NCBI GenBank assembly: GCA_023333565.1
Contig: JAJKFH010003108.1
Span: 682,001-746,000 of the forward strand
DNA from: Puffinus mauretanicus
Taxonomy: Eukaryota > Chordata > Aves > Procellariiformes > Procellariidae
Reading direction: 5' to 3'
DNA length: 64,000 nt
Shown here: in pieces, positions 26,449-38,929 of the stretch
How the letters are laid out: the number at the start of each line of letters is the position of its first letter
Numbering within the stretch: the stretch's first letter is position 1
Position numbers and translations under genes: made by a program
Notes under the pieces: model-generated
Database searches by the model: none
What the model was told of the DNA's origin: nothing
Seen by the model: the letters and a program-made list of their open reading frames with translations, nothing else

Positions 26449-26677
26449 TTGGACATTAGGAGAAATTTCTTTACTGAAAGAGTGGTCAGGCCTCGGAACA
26501 GGCTGCCCAGGGAAGTGGTTGAGTCACCATCCCTGGAAGTATTTAAAAGACGTGTAGATGAGGCGCTTAGGGACATGGTTTAGTGGGCATGGTGGTGTTG
26601 GGTTGATGGTTGGACTCGATGATCTTAGAGGTCTTTTCCAACCTTAATGATTCTATGATTCTATGATTCTATGATTT
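26449..26677 (+). mobile_element. Young 5'-truncated CR1 LINE tail
   Basis: About 229 bases corresponding to the very end of CR1 ORF2 and its 3' UTR. The first frame reads through the [26 protein letters not shown] and RDMV blocks to a TAG at 26581-26583, followed by a short 3' UTR and the octamer tail. By eye it differs from the matching part of the 45-46 kb copy (46159-46370) at about nine positions in roughly 215 bases, so both belong to the same or very close subfamilies. Severe 5' truncation is typical of CR1 retrotransposition. It carries no reverse-transcriptase domain and cannot be autonomous. Confidence 0.95.
26647..26676 (+). repeat. CR1 3' octamer repeats
   Basis: Three full ATGATTCT units (26647-26670) plus six bases of a fourth. 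The octamer microsatellite is the normal 3' terminus of avian CR1, which lacks a poly-A tail, and is thought to take part in recognition by the reverse transcriptase. The extra units relative to the copy at 46.36 kb show ordinary length variation. Confidence 0.95.
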
Positions 26678-29514
26678 GTAAATGAAACATGGTATTAATG
26701 CTACAATATCAGTACTCGAGACTTCAAAGATACAGTCTTTCTGAAGAAAAGCTGGGACTATGGGCATATTTTCCAGTGCAATAAATATTGCTCTATATTT
26801 TTGAAAATAGGACCTGTACAAATTTAAAATACATAAATTTTAAAATTCATTGATAAAAAGTTTATCAATCTTAGTCTTCATTTACCCCACCTTGGCATGT
26901 TAATTTGTTGAGCCAACCATTCCCTGTTTCAAAACATCCAAGAAACCTATTAGACCTCAAATCTGTGTTCTATTCCCTGACTTTGCAAGTTATCTTTGCA
27001 ATTATCTCAAATCTAACTTCTTGTTCACCTGGTTTTGTGCCACTTCTCAGTTAAATGTGATTTCATTTCTTCTGCAAATGATTTTTGATTAGAAGGAGTC
27101 ATTTATTTCTATTTGAGTATTTCTCAACTAACTGATTAGCAAATTTGGCTTGGAGGTTTCTGTTCGTTCTTTCTGCTTCAGTATTTTTTCCCTGTTTGAA
27201 CCAGAGGTTTCAAGAATCCCCATTACACTATTGCTCTCTTGTTGTTTGTTTCTTGTCAAATACCTGCCTGCTCAATTCATTTTTAATAATGTCAGCAAAT
27301 AAAGACAGTTTCGGTTTGCTCATTTATCAATTTGATTTTGTTCCAATTATGTATGGAAGAGCCTTTACGCCTTTACTGAAAGCCTTAAGTGTCAGCTACC
27401 TTTTTTTTTTGTTTTGTAACCATGTATATCTTCCACTTCATCAGCAAAACAGCATGAAACATCTGAATATGGTGGCAATTATTTATTTTTAAAAATTGAC
27501 CAAAATTTTTAAAGAAAATTTGAAATTTTCCCATATGATTAAAAAAAGATATAGAATGTTCTTGACCTAATCTTCTTGAATATCTTTACTCTCTTTTATA
27601 TATTGCCAGGGATTGCTATTTGCAATAAATATTGCTGCTGTTCTTTTTGTTGCAAATTTCCAACTACACAAAGATATTTACCCAAAAGAGTTCCCCAGAT
27701 GTGGCACACATCTTGGGGGTAACTGCATTAATTCGTCCCTTTATTTGGGTATTTGTTTTTCTAAAGCTTTTGCTGCAGCTGCAGCCACTTTGTGAGTTAT
27801 GAAAAATATTGAGGCCAGTAATTAACGTCTAAATCCTTTCTTCAAATTGAAAGGGCAATTTATATTTAAAGAAAATTATATTTGGTGTTTAGGAGATTAA
27901 GCCTTCTATAGGCTGCAATATTAGTTCTCCCAGTCATGCAGTTTAATAACTGACCCTTATTAGCTATCACTATTAGATCAGTTTAAACGCATGAAAGGTG
28001 AAAACCTACTTTTATTAAAGTTGTTGGCAAAGCTCCCAGTGACCTCAGCAGAGGCAGGATTTAGATGTAGAAAGGGCCTCTCAGAATTATGTTCTGGTTT
28101 GAAGAAAGAAAAACTTCATTCCTATTTCCACAAGGAAAGAAGAACTGGAAATTCAGTCATGAACGATTTTATCACAAACTTCTGCTTGTCTCATTTTTTT
28201 CCTATGCATCTCTCAGCTGGATGAAATTTTTGAATCTTTCCTTGTAGTGATAGTACTGAGTACATAGATAGGTCTTCACAAAACAAAATCTGAAATCCAA
28301 CTAGCTGATCTTGTGAAAAAACTTCCACTGCTTGGTAATATAGGATGGAAACTGCAATAAAAAAATGATGGATTTTTGGATTCTAATTTGAAAATTGATC
28401 CTATGGAAGAAGAGAGGCACACAGAACTTCAAAATCTGCACTGCAACTCTCACTATAAACTCTGGCAGAGTTGCTTTACTGTCTGAGATGCGTGTTTAAG
28501 TGTGCATAATTTCATAGATTAAACTCACAGGCTATCAGTTTCCCGGTGTCTAATAAATGATCTATGCAGAATTGATTTTGCTTGGCCAGTTTCAAGATTA
28601 AAACGTATTTTTATCTATTTTTCTAAAGTGTTTGTTGAGGTCATTTCACATACTGCAGCAGGAAAGGTGAATGCTCAGTGTTTTCATGAGATAGATGAGA
28701 GGCAAAATGATAAAATCTTGCTCGAATGAGTTGGCCTGCACCAAATTAATCCAATCTCAATGTGAAAATGAGACTGGAAAAAAAATATGTGCAAGAAAGG
28801 CAACGCACAAGCACAAAGCCTAATTTTTTTCATAAGCCCCATGTAACACTTTGTCTTTCATCTTCCCTTTTGGACATTATTCTGGAATGTGCGCCGCACT
28901 CCTATCAAATATTGGGCTGGAGGCAACTCAGATCCTTTTATCTCTTTTTTTGTTTTTTTCTCTTTTTTAGTACTACTTCGAGTCCATCTATATTGTTCCT
29001 TGCCCTTCAGCTGCACAGAGACCAAATGCAGATGAAAAAGCCAAACAGATTAATTCTGTACAAGTCATCTGAGCGATGACTAGATGGTAGGCTATTCAAC
29101 TGGTCATCTAGGACATGCCCCCTATCAGAACCTCTGGTGAAATTGGTCTTATCAGTCATTTGGTTTTGTTCCTCCTTCTGACTATATTGCTCCAACCAGC
29201 AAAAGAGACACTACAATAATGGGGATTTTGAACAATATTTCCCTATTATTACTTAAAGATGTATTGTAAAGGCTGTAAAGATTGTCTAACATTGACCCAG
29301 AGCATGGATTTACACAAATTTTCAACATATTTTTTGCAATACTTTCTGCCCTCCCATTTATTCAAAGGTGTCAAACATTTTCTATTCCCATAATAAATGT
29401 CTGAAATACAGAATTTGTTAAACTTGGCGAGACATTTGCTGCATCCACACTAATCCATTTTCTAGTCAGTCTCTGACTGAAAGAGTAGAAAGAATCCAAA
29501 GAGCAAAAGGAAAG

Positions 29515-29546
29515 TTTCTCTCTGTTGTGGACTCTCTCTGTTGTGG
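29515..29546. repeat. 16-bp tandem duplication
   Basis: Two adjacent copies sharing CTCTCTGTTGTGG (29518-29530 and 29534-29546) with a 16-base period. Simple slippage-type duplication. Confidence 0.85.
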
Positions 29547-29657
29547 CTTTTCTAAGAGCTGGTAGAAGGAGGGTCCTGTCTCTGATAGTTCGTATAGCTT
29601 TTCTTGCTTTTTATGTCGAAAATTTGGATGCACACATTCAACAGAAAAAACTATGCT

Positions 29658-29690
29658 ATTAACATGTTGAGTTGTTAAATTAACATGTTA
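29658..29690. repeat. Paired palindromic ATTAACATGTT motifs
   Basis: ATTAACATGTT occurs at 29658-29668 and again at 29679-29689. Each copy contains the self-complementary core AACATGTT, so the two copies can also pair with each other as an inverted repeat. No associated gene or element was found. Confidence 0.7.
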
Positions 29691-29771
29691 GTTCCAAATC
29701 ACATTTTTAATAAGAGAGAGAAATTCTCTCCAGTGAGAAAGGTGCTTCATTGGAAACTTTATAAATGCATT

Positions 29772-29808
29772 CTGTCTTTTCACTTTGTCTCTGTCTTTTC
29801 ACTTTGTC
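29772..29808. repeat. 19-bp tandem duplication
   Basis: The unit CTGTCTTTTCACTTTGTCT is present at 29772-29790 and repeated, lacking the last base, at 29791-29808. The copies are identical over the shared bases, suggesting a recent event. Confidence 0.9.
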
Positions 29809-32097
29809 ATGGGCTTGATTGAGTGAGGCCGAGTTACTTGATTTTGAACCCGTTGCTTAATCTATTTTTTAAAAGTGTGCTTGGACTACATTAGCATTTG
29901 AACTACCTAAATAATTATTTTCATTTGATGTCCATGTGGGAGTGCATTTTTTCAATATCTATAGTTATTGATATATGTAAATATGTAAATCTGGAAGCAG
30001 GGGAGGGAAACAAGTTGTTTAAATTGACCTAGGGCATCTTTTTCAGATATGTCTGTGCTGATAGAGACTGGAGTGAAAAGGATCATTCTAGGCAATTTTC
30101 AGCAATGTATGAAGAGCTGAAGATTTTTACAGCTCTGTTATAAATATATAATTGATTTTCCTTTAGATTCTTTTCTTAGTATAGAAAAATGAGGAAGTGC
30201 ATCAAAATAAGTTTTAATGATGAAGATTTTCCACTTGTTCACACACACTAAATAAGCTTTAAGCATTGAGGATATAAATATGAGCTCTCATTGAGTCATA
30301 CTACAGATCAAAATATCTGCACTTACATCTTTTGTGATAATGTAGCGTGTATACCATTTTCTTCCTGAGATGACCATGTGTTTCCTTGATGTATTTACCA
30401 CTGTTTAAATGATTATACAATATATAGTACCAGTAGCAATTTTGCCCAAGCAGGGATGAATTAAGATAATTATCATAATGGAATTTTCAGACTTCTCAGA
30501 CTCTTGAGTACTTGGTTTCCCAATTAACAGGGGTTTTATTAGGGGAGCTAGGGATAGATATGATGACCTAGGAGAGCATCAGGATTTATATTTATCTATG
30601 AGTTCATCATGCTTCCCTATCTACTAACAGAAGCTATGAGGAAAAAAACAGTAGTTCACTATCAGCTAGTTAATCGGAAATAATATAGGTAGATACAGAA
30701 TAAAAATGTTTTTAAAGTCCCATACATATGTTTTAATAAAAATATATTTAAACTTACTTTTAAGCACAATACTTTTAAATTGATTTTGCATCAATTTAAT
30801 ACCGTAATAAAATTGTTATAGCATAGAAACCTTATATTAACTTTCTTATCAGTAAGCACCAAATCTGGGCTGTGACTTAAGCTGACCATAAGTCTTTATT
30901 TTTTATTTAAATAACTAGAAAAATCATCTCACCGTAAATATAACTGAAGAGGTTCCTAAAACATGGCAGTAGATTTTCCTCTTTGCTCTTACAGCTTGAG
31001 TCATCAGTAGGGTTAAAAGGAGAAGTGGTTGTCTAGCAACACTAACATCTTTATTTCTTGTTTTGATAGTACTAACCTAGCAGCATCTGCAGCTAATGGG
31101 AACACAGTTTGGAGTTTTTTCTTACGGCTCCATATATAAAGCAAAATTCGTTTTTAGTGGTAGGCAAGAAACTAAATACGACCTTTGTTTTAAAAAGATT
31201 GTATTGTCATTTTAATATCGCTTAGTAATGCACATATACAGTAATTTTTAAAAGGTAATTTGAAAAATTGTATTCCTCAGAAATAATTCCTGACTGTAGA
31301 TTAAACAATTCAAATTCATAAATTACAGTAGGTATCCTTTGGAGTGATTTGAGTATCACTAAAAAACATAAGGTATTTTCAGCTCTTTTTGTTTTCAGGT
31401 ATTTTTTATCAAGTGACAACTAGACTTATATGATGATATTTTCTGCTGAATGAATATTCTTTGCACTCTTATTCTCAGTAGACCGAGGTGTCTAGTGACC
31501 AAATTTCTTTAAAGCAGAGAAACAGTAGGCTGAAAGCATAAGGGAGGAGACGACTGAACTTGGGAACTGGATGATTTCAAGATATTCAGCATAAACAAAA
31601 GACAAATTCTTAAATGTGGAAAGGGTTCAGAGGACGATAAGAAAGGAGAAAGATGGTGCGTCAAAGGAGAACTAGGCAGATGCAGTCAAAACCTAAGAGG
31701 AAGCAGTAAAAGGTAGAGAAGGTCTGGAAATAGTGATGTAGTTCTGAATTGGATTCAGATGTGAATGCAGGTGTGGAAGATGTAGTTAACGTGGTCCTGT
31801 GTGACTAAGTAGTTAATAGCTCATTGGTGTTATGCTTACAAAGGAAGGACATCAGTGAAATACTATTAGTAAGGCTGCTCAAAAATAGGCTGAATACAGT
31901 GGTTCTGTCTGTTAATTTGTAGGTTTGTATTTGTACAGTAAAAGACTTTAATTCCCAGGATAGAGGTGGGTTTTTTTCAGAGGTGGTGGAGTGATGGTGA
32001 AGTTTTCTTTAAACCAAGTATTTCTAAATCAATGTATTTCATTTTCAAGTATAGAATTTTGCAAAAAAACCAAACCAAACCAAAAACCACCACAACA

Positions 32098-32600
32098 TAA
32101 GAACTGGTATACTGGATTTGATTAAAAGTTCTCCTGGCTCAGCATCCTGTTTGTGACAGCAACCTGTGAAGGTAAGAAACATTACACATATAGAAAAACC
32201 TGCCTTTGGTATATGTTTCTCACTTCTGGGAAGTAGCTTTGGGACATCTCAAATCAGAGGCTGCATGTGAATCATTGTTTTTATGGGTACTGTTGGACAT
32301 GTTTTCCATTAATTCCTTTCCTTCCATTTTGGATCAATTTATACTTTGGGTCTTGGTGCTATCTGAATAGAGAGCTTCAAAATATTCTTGCTTTGTACTT
32401 TATTCTGCTTGTTTTAGCCAGCTGCCTCATAACAACACTGATTTGCCTACATATCTTGTATGATAAGAAATAGTAAATATTCATTTCTCACTCACTTTCT
32501 CTGTATGATTCATGATTCTATAGCTTTCTCTGATAGTTCTTCTCAGTCGTTAATTCCTTGAAAAATGCCTTTCTTGGGAGGCAACTACAGTGCCATGAAG
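32098..32600 (-). mobile_element. Ancient CR1/L3-like LINE 3' relic, antisense
   Basis: The plus strand here follows, block by block, a widespread amniote interspersed repeat in antisense: an opening close to 'actggtatactgga', then 'ctcagcatcctgt..tgacagc', and around 32460-32515 'gagaaatagtaaata'-like and 'attcatgattctatag'-like blocks. I recognise this order from recollection of reptile and bird genomic repeats related to old CR1/L3 elements; I have not aligned it. The copy is heavily mutated and has no open frame. The minus-strand orientation follows from the position of the 3' end at low coordinates. The family name is tentative. Confidence 0.5.
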
Positions 32601-34799
32601 CCAAGGATAGCTGTCTGCCTCACCCCCCAGCAGGTAAGGTATGGTGCAGACATCCATTGACATTGGGTCCAGGGAACAGATGGCCAAGGAATATGTATAT
32701 AGGGAGCCTTTAAAAAATGGAAATTACAACCTGGGACGTTATTTATCCCATATATGGTGAGCAAGATAATCGGAAGTACTTTATACTGCATTAAGAGGAC
32801 TTCTTACTTGCAGTTGCTAACATTATGAGAATTCTTGGAGTAGTGCAAGGTTTTTAATAACTCTTATAAGAAAAAGAAATCTCTCCTCTTTCTGAAGATA
32901 ACATCAGCACTCATTGATTTTTCTCAGATATTGCATTTAAGGCTCACAGAAGTTTACTATCGGCCCTGGATAGATTTTTCAATAAACCAAACTCTTTTAG
33001 AATATTCTCTCCGAGATATATGTGTAAATGCAGTGGATTCTCTGAAGCTTAGAAAGTCAATGTCATATGTCTTATACTTTGAGAATGTACATCTGATTAT
33101 CACAGAAAACTACTAAGTGTGAGCATGACTGAAAAGTTGAAATACTGGAGTGTAATATCAGAAATGTTTATGCTGAGCAGCCTTGGTACATTTAATTACG
33201 TGTCTGATGAAGGTTTCATGGAATAGTTATCTTTCCTAGTTTTGCTATTGGTTGATTAAAGATTTAACAGAGGAGTTATAAATATGTAGTTGTACTATAT
33301 TTGCACTGTTTGCTGGGGTCAATAGCTATGTAGACAACACTATAATCTGTTGTAAGTAATCTCCTTGTCACAGGGGTTTCAGATGATGCTGTGTACACAG
33401 CTGCTTTCTCTCATCTACAGGTGGGCTAATCAGACACTCTGATCTGATGTTTCATCTTTCAGAGACAGGAAAATGTTGAAGTGCTGCTTGCATAGGGTTA
33501 TGGAGAAACTTGCCATGTTTGGACGTGACTAAAGTCCCCTCACAGAAGTTTGCTCTGCAGTTTCAACAGAATGACGTTTGAGCAGGAAGGGGCTAATCCT
33601 CCACCCTGCCCCAGACCATAGAGATGGTGTCAAGCTTTGGGGATTTGGAAGCAAAGGAGATGAGGGAGAGTAAAATAGGGCAGGACTGAAGATGTAAGAT
33701 GATGTCTGAGGAATGAGATGGGAACCAAAATTGTGGGAGCCCGAAGCTCTGCTCAGTGGCCCCATCCCTTGGGTCAGTCCTTGTCCTGAGAGTACCAGGA
33801 CCTGGCTCACCGCTCTGCCAGAGCAGCCCATGTAATCTTTGAGTCTGTCTGTGGCTTTATTACTATTCATAAATAGTGAATAACAACAGTACTTCCCCGC
33901 GTACTCCCTATATGAATAGGTACATTTGAAGCTGTGAAACATGCAAAAAAATACTGTGATTAGACTGATACAAACCCCTAAATAGAAAGAGACAATAATT
34001 TTAGTGAGATCTCACAAGTGGTTGAATTAAGGTCCCAACGTCTGATCTTGTGAACAGCAAATATTTTCGATTTACATAGCTGAAGCAGGTATGGCACCAT
34101 ATTTTTTACACAAGTAACTGATGAAGTACATTAAAGGAAATACAGTCAGCAACAGCAAAGCAAGTGTAGGTACTCACTGGAGGGTGAAACAAAACAAGAA
34201 ATGAAAAGTTTGGAATCCTGAAGTATTTTCTTTAGAGGCCATATGGATTTTTTCCTTCTCTTCTATCATCTTGCCATCTCACAGTCTTCTTTCCCTTGCT
34301 TATAGTTGTTTAAGTTTGTGCTGGTTAGAACTAGGATTTCATTCACCTTTTTAAGAGTCATTTGGCTCTTTGAATGAAAGCATGCTTTTCAGTTGCTGCT
34401 AATACATTTACTTTTCACACATTCAGATCATTGGGTTATTCTGTTGTATAGAGCCAATTGCAAGGTTTTTTTTTCATGTTTTAGAATAATATTGTCAGCT
34501 TATAACTTAAGGAAGAGTTTGTAGGACTGTAGGTTAGAGCAAGTAATTTCAGCAATGTTTATTATACTCATCTCCGAGCAGGCAAATTGATTTATTCTTC
34601 TGAGCACTTCCCTGACTCTGGAATCATCACTGCACATTAAGACTACGTGAATGGTCATATTTAAGCTAACGCCTGTCCCATATGATCCGTAGAACCATTT
34701 TATAACATAATAATTGGCATGTCACAGCACGGTCTCCACAGCTCACTACAAATTAGCAAAGCTCTGCTAAATATGTTGGTGCCACTGTAGGATGCCTCG
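32601..34799. other. Non-coding, no supported gene
   Basis: Unassigned sequence between two old LINE relics. A 137-codon minus-strand frame (33942-33529) spans a slightly GC-richer segment but shows no domain, and its translation is a serine/proline/leucine-rich mix without recognisable motifs. I see no splice context that would support it. Confidence 0.55.
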
Positions 34800-35740
34800 T
34801 TGCCAGAATTTTCTCCAGACTAGTTTTAAACTTTCCATACACTGAGAATCATGTTGTTCTTCCTGTAAGACCATTCATTTCACAGTGTTGCTCTTATTGC
34901 CTCACTGAATAACAGAATAGGGCTCAGTATTCAAAACTTGTACTAGAACTCAATTCCACGCGCCAGCATATTGCAGATATAGGCATGCGTAATTCATCTT
35001 CTATTTTCATTGTTAATACCCTTTCAGGTATTTGCAGACTGTTATGTCTTCCCATCCTGTCTCCATTTTCAGCTAGCCAGGTTAATAAATATTTAATTAT
35101 ATAAATTTTCCATCATAAATCAGTTCTTCCATGCTCTAATCTCTTCTGCTGGTCTTTTCTTAACTCACTGCAATTTGTCAGTCTTACAGCTAACATTATG
35201 TCCTGCACTGAATTGATTCTTTATAGTGTGCTCACACTAAAAACTGTCCAAAGGTCAGGCAATTATCATTTCTGCACTCTGTGATGCAGAAATGTGTTGT
35301 CGTCATGGATTTTAGTCTGCAACTGGAGGAAGCCTGTGTTGTCTTTTGGTATTGCTGCAACATGGGAGTATCTATCACCCACACTTCTCTTTTGTTGTTA
35401 GTATTTCCTAGATTCCTTCCACTCAGTGAATAGCCAGCCACATGCTGATTTTTATCTCCCTAGGTGTTTTTTATATGCATTTTTCTAAATTGAAACTCAT
35501 GCTGTCATTTTCTGCCCACTAATGCCTCTGGCTCTGTCACTAACATTTCTCAGGTCTGACTGATGTTCACAAACTCTTTCTGATTTAGTATTGTCTGCAA
35601 ATTGCACCAGAGCATTATAAAGATATTAAAAGAAAGGCAGAGCTCATTAAAGGATTCTAGAAGACATCTTCCCCAAAACTGAATATATTCTCACCAACCA
35701 TCTCATCTGTTGTCTCCAGAGGATATCATACTTTGCCATA
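34800..35740 (-). mobile_element. Ancient CR1/L3-like LINE relic, antisense
   Basis: The plus strand shows the order of blocks expected from the antisense of a CR1/L3-type LINE: a 'ctttcaggtatttgcagactgttatg' type block near 35023-35048, a 'ctgcaatttgtcagtct' block near 35168-35185, and near 35590-35625 a 'tgtctgcaaattgca' block that corresponds to the antisense of the FADD/K part of the reverse transcriptase. It is riddled with substitutions and carries no open frame. It may be a piece of the same insertion as the relic at 32.1-32.6 kb, or a separate one. The assignment rests on recalled repeat consensus order, not an alignment. Confidence 0.5.
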
Positions 35741-35799
35741 CCAGAAATCAAAGCTCATCCTTAAAAAGAATAATAATCTTCACTTTCTGATTGGTATCT

Positions 35800-35800
<1 letters not shown>

Positions 35801-35830
<30 letters not shown>

Positions 35831-35833
35831 TTT
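35801..35833. repeat. (CT)n microsatellite followed by T12
   Basis: About 11 CT dinucleotides (35801-35822) run directly into 12 T (35822-35833), then CCAG at 35834-35837. The simple repeat is unambiguous. The combination of a long pyrimidine tract with CAG resembles a strong 3' splice site on the plus strand, though no exon is evident downstream. Confidence 0.9.
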
Positions 35834-36333
35834 CCAGATTCTTCCCTGGTCTTCAAAGACAAAGTTGAATAAATATGTGGTGTATATAAGAAAGCCTGGC
35901 AAGAGATTTGTCTCATTGCAAAATTAAGGTTAGAAGTCAGCTTATTTAAAGGGGTCTGCTTATTTTAAAGGAAATGGGAGAATTCTTCAACAGAAGAGAA
36001 AAGATGAAGCCTCCTAAGTTCTTCACACTCAGAAAACTAAACATGTTGCCCTTAGACATGTTTTGGGGAATTGCAGTACTCCTCAGTGCTATTCCTGTAC
36101 AGCTCTAGTAATTTGGCTAGATTTCCCTGGCTGTCCTCCCAGGTGTCATGGGAAAATAAAATAGAAAATGAGAGATTGTGAGACTTCGCAACTTGGTGCT
36201 TTGAGTGAGAGTACAGCACATGGTGGGCGAGAGTCAGCTGACTTGATCAGGATTTGTGTTCACAGACCTAGCAGGATGGCTGTGTCTGCTGTGGTGGTCT
36301 GCAATTTTACTGCAAAGATACTATTTGGATATA

Positions 36334-37050
36334 TTAGGTGCCCCTGCTGATGAGACCCTCTAGCTGTGACAAATAGAAGCTGGTTACTGGCTCTTTGGAT
36401 GGAGCACTGAATGCTGCTATCTGGAGAGGATTATGGTAATAATGCCAAGGAATAATAGCAAGGAACAAAAGGAGCAGTGGGCAGCCTTGCCATCCCACTT
36501 GAAATTTCTCTGCCTGTTCCAAGTTAGCGTATTTTAGTTCCCTGAGGGTGGTTGCACGCACTTTTGGTAGGAAAGTGAGGTAGTCAAAGAGCACCTGGCA
36601 CTGTAAGATTCTGCCAATGCTAAATCTCTCACCTAGATGCCAATTTGACACATGGCTCAAATGATAACTGGAAAAGGTGAGAGAGAAGCCACAGGCCTGC
36701 AGAGCGGCTGCTCTAACATGGACACATGGTAACACAGTGAGGAAGTTGGCATAATCAAATGAATTACCACAGCCCCCTGCAAGGAATCTGAGATGATGGA
36801 AGGGATCCAGATTCAGGGACAGAGGCAGCTGTGAACAAATGCTTCCAATTTTCAGTGCGTCATTAAAGACACAAACTGAGTCCAGCAGTAAAAGGATCAG
36901 TCTTGGAGGAAATTTCAGTGTAAGTCCTCTAGGTTCCTCCTTACAGCCATGCTTTACTGCCAGCCTAAGTGAGAGGTACATGGATCCACAAAAAACCCAG
37001 TGTCTTTTAATATGCAGTACGTCACATAAAACTCCAAACGTACTATCCAC
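36334..37050 (-). other. Unexplained 238-codon open frame, hypothetical
   Basis: An ATG-started minus-strand frame of 238 codons, the longest in the window outside the CR1 element, in a segment somewhat richer in GC than its surroundings. The translation has scattered hydrophobic patches (for example LILLLLDSVCVF near residues 51-62 and LLLLFLAIIPW near 192-202) and nine cysteines but no domain I recognise, no obvious signal peptide at the start and no clear Kozak context or splice signals. It could be an exon of a non-coding transcript, a decayed transposon or viral relic, or a chance open frame. I assign no function. Confidence 0.2.
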
Positions 37051-38929
37051 CGATGTAAGAAATCACAAATGAAGAAACTGATATTCCAATGTGGAATTTT
37101 GTACCTTATAGTAAACTGAAGTAAGATCAGATAGAGTGGGAAACTGAAAAAACAGAGACACCCTTTCATGAGCCTTCAGGATCCCCTCTCCTAGAACACG
37201 ATCTTGCTCTTTAATTGTTTCCTTACTATTTTTTATTTCTTCGGGTTCTCCTGCTGCCTTCTCTACTTTGCAGGTCTCTGCAAGGTCGTTTCTAACAAAG
37301 AGCAAGCACGGAGCCAATGGAACAGCTTGTACGGTTATTGCTACTGAGACACTTTAATTCTTGGACTTTCCCCCTTTCCTGGGGCAGCCGTTTAAGAGAC
37401 AGGTCTCCCACCAGGTGCACAAAATGCTCTTCCAAAGAAACGGGAGCTAATTGCTATCATTTTGCTTCTGAACCTCAGGGCCTGGGAACCAACAATGGTC
37501 TGTAAGACTGATAACTTGAAAAACCACAGTACTGTAGGCAGTTTGCTTTGATATGTGCAGGAATTAGGAACAAGCTTAATAAAAGTAGAAATGTTTATGA
37601 AGTCTAATTTCTTTAGTTTTAGTTTAAATATTTTAAGCTTATGCCACAAAGGTAGCTAAAAAAGGAAGTAGATGTATGAAAATATTCCTACAGTTTGAAA
37701 TAAGTCCGCTGTGGTTTACGATAGTGGATCTGCTTTTCATAAATGCGCTCCTGGGTCTTAATGAAATCTTTGCGGTAAATGGAAGAGAAGTGATGTTCCC
37801 ATTGGTCTCAGTTTTCTAAGTATGGTCTCAGCTTGTTAACTTTTTGGAGTTCCTTCACTGCCACAGATTTGTGTCACAGCTTTTTGTCAAAATAGGATGA
37901 TGCCTTTGTTAGACCACTGCCATGCTGCTTTGGGAAAGAATGGTTGTAGCCTTAAACAGTCTTAGCACCAAGAGGTCTTATTGTATTTGGAATCTGGGAA
38001 GTGTTGTGGATTTTTGTAGGATTGTTATTTGTTAGTTATTGTTAAACAGCCTGAGAGTATATCCATTAAGGATGACGCTACAATGGCCAGTCTGAAAGAA
38101 ATAGGAGATATATAACATGAAATTCTCTATTCATACTTTGGAATAAAAAGATAGAGTGAAAAGTGTTAGTAAAACTTATGATTTAAGCTAACAAGATTAG
38201 CTCAGAAGGATTAGAGTCCTTCTGAAATTTGCCATGTCTTCAGTGTTACAGTAGGCTGGATGTAAGGTACAGGTAAACATGATATATTTCAGTATAGTGT
38301 TAAAATGCTAAACTTAACCCCACAAAGTTTTTGGTACTCTAAACCCCTGGAGCATTATCTTGGAGAAGGGATCTGATCTTCGTTTAGAATTAAACGAATC
38401 AGCTTGTACTGTAAAGCGCAATGTTGGCTTTTAACATGGATGTCCAATGAAATGTAATGCGACTATTCAGAGAGAGGAGATGAACTACTATGAGATATTT
38501 ATTGATTGACATGAACCAATTCGGCTTCCCTCCCATTCTGCTTGGAGGATTCTGTCTGTTGATGTATGCAGGAAAGAAAGACAGACAGACTACACTGTAT
38601 AAGATTATTCACTAAGTTTCCAATTCTATGGAGTTGGCAGAAATATCAGAGTAGCAAGCCCCCTTCTTTCCAGGTCCTTTTCTAACATCACTTTCAGTGT
38701 CACCTTAGTTTGTTCACACAGTCCACACAGAAAACAAAGACGTAAAAACTAAACAGCCCTTGTCTCCTCCCCAGTAGTCTTGGGATTTTTTTGCTATTTC
38801 AAAAGTTTTCATAGCACTGTCCTGATAGTCTCCTGAGTTCTGCAGAGAGATTTACATAAGATGTAAAAAGGTATAAGAGGGGAAAAAAGTTATTATTCCT
38901 TTCCTTCTCCCTCCCCCCATTTTCTTTTG

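Larger units (their letters stand above)
26678..32096. other. Non-coding, no supported gene
   Basis: AT-rich DNA without recognisable exons. It includes two short tandem duplications at 29.5 and 29.8 kb and an A/C-rich low-complexity stretch at 32063-32096. The longest open frames (115 codons at 27145-27492, 105 at 28762-29079) are hydrophobic or low-complexity translations of T-rich or A-rich DNA and look like chance. Confidence 0.6.

Noticed and set aside
33529..33942. 137-codon minus-strand frame
   Set aside because: No recognisable motif or splice signal. It remains listed only as part of the unassigned block between LINE relics.
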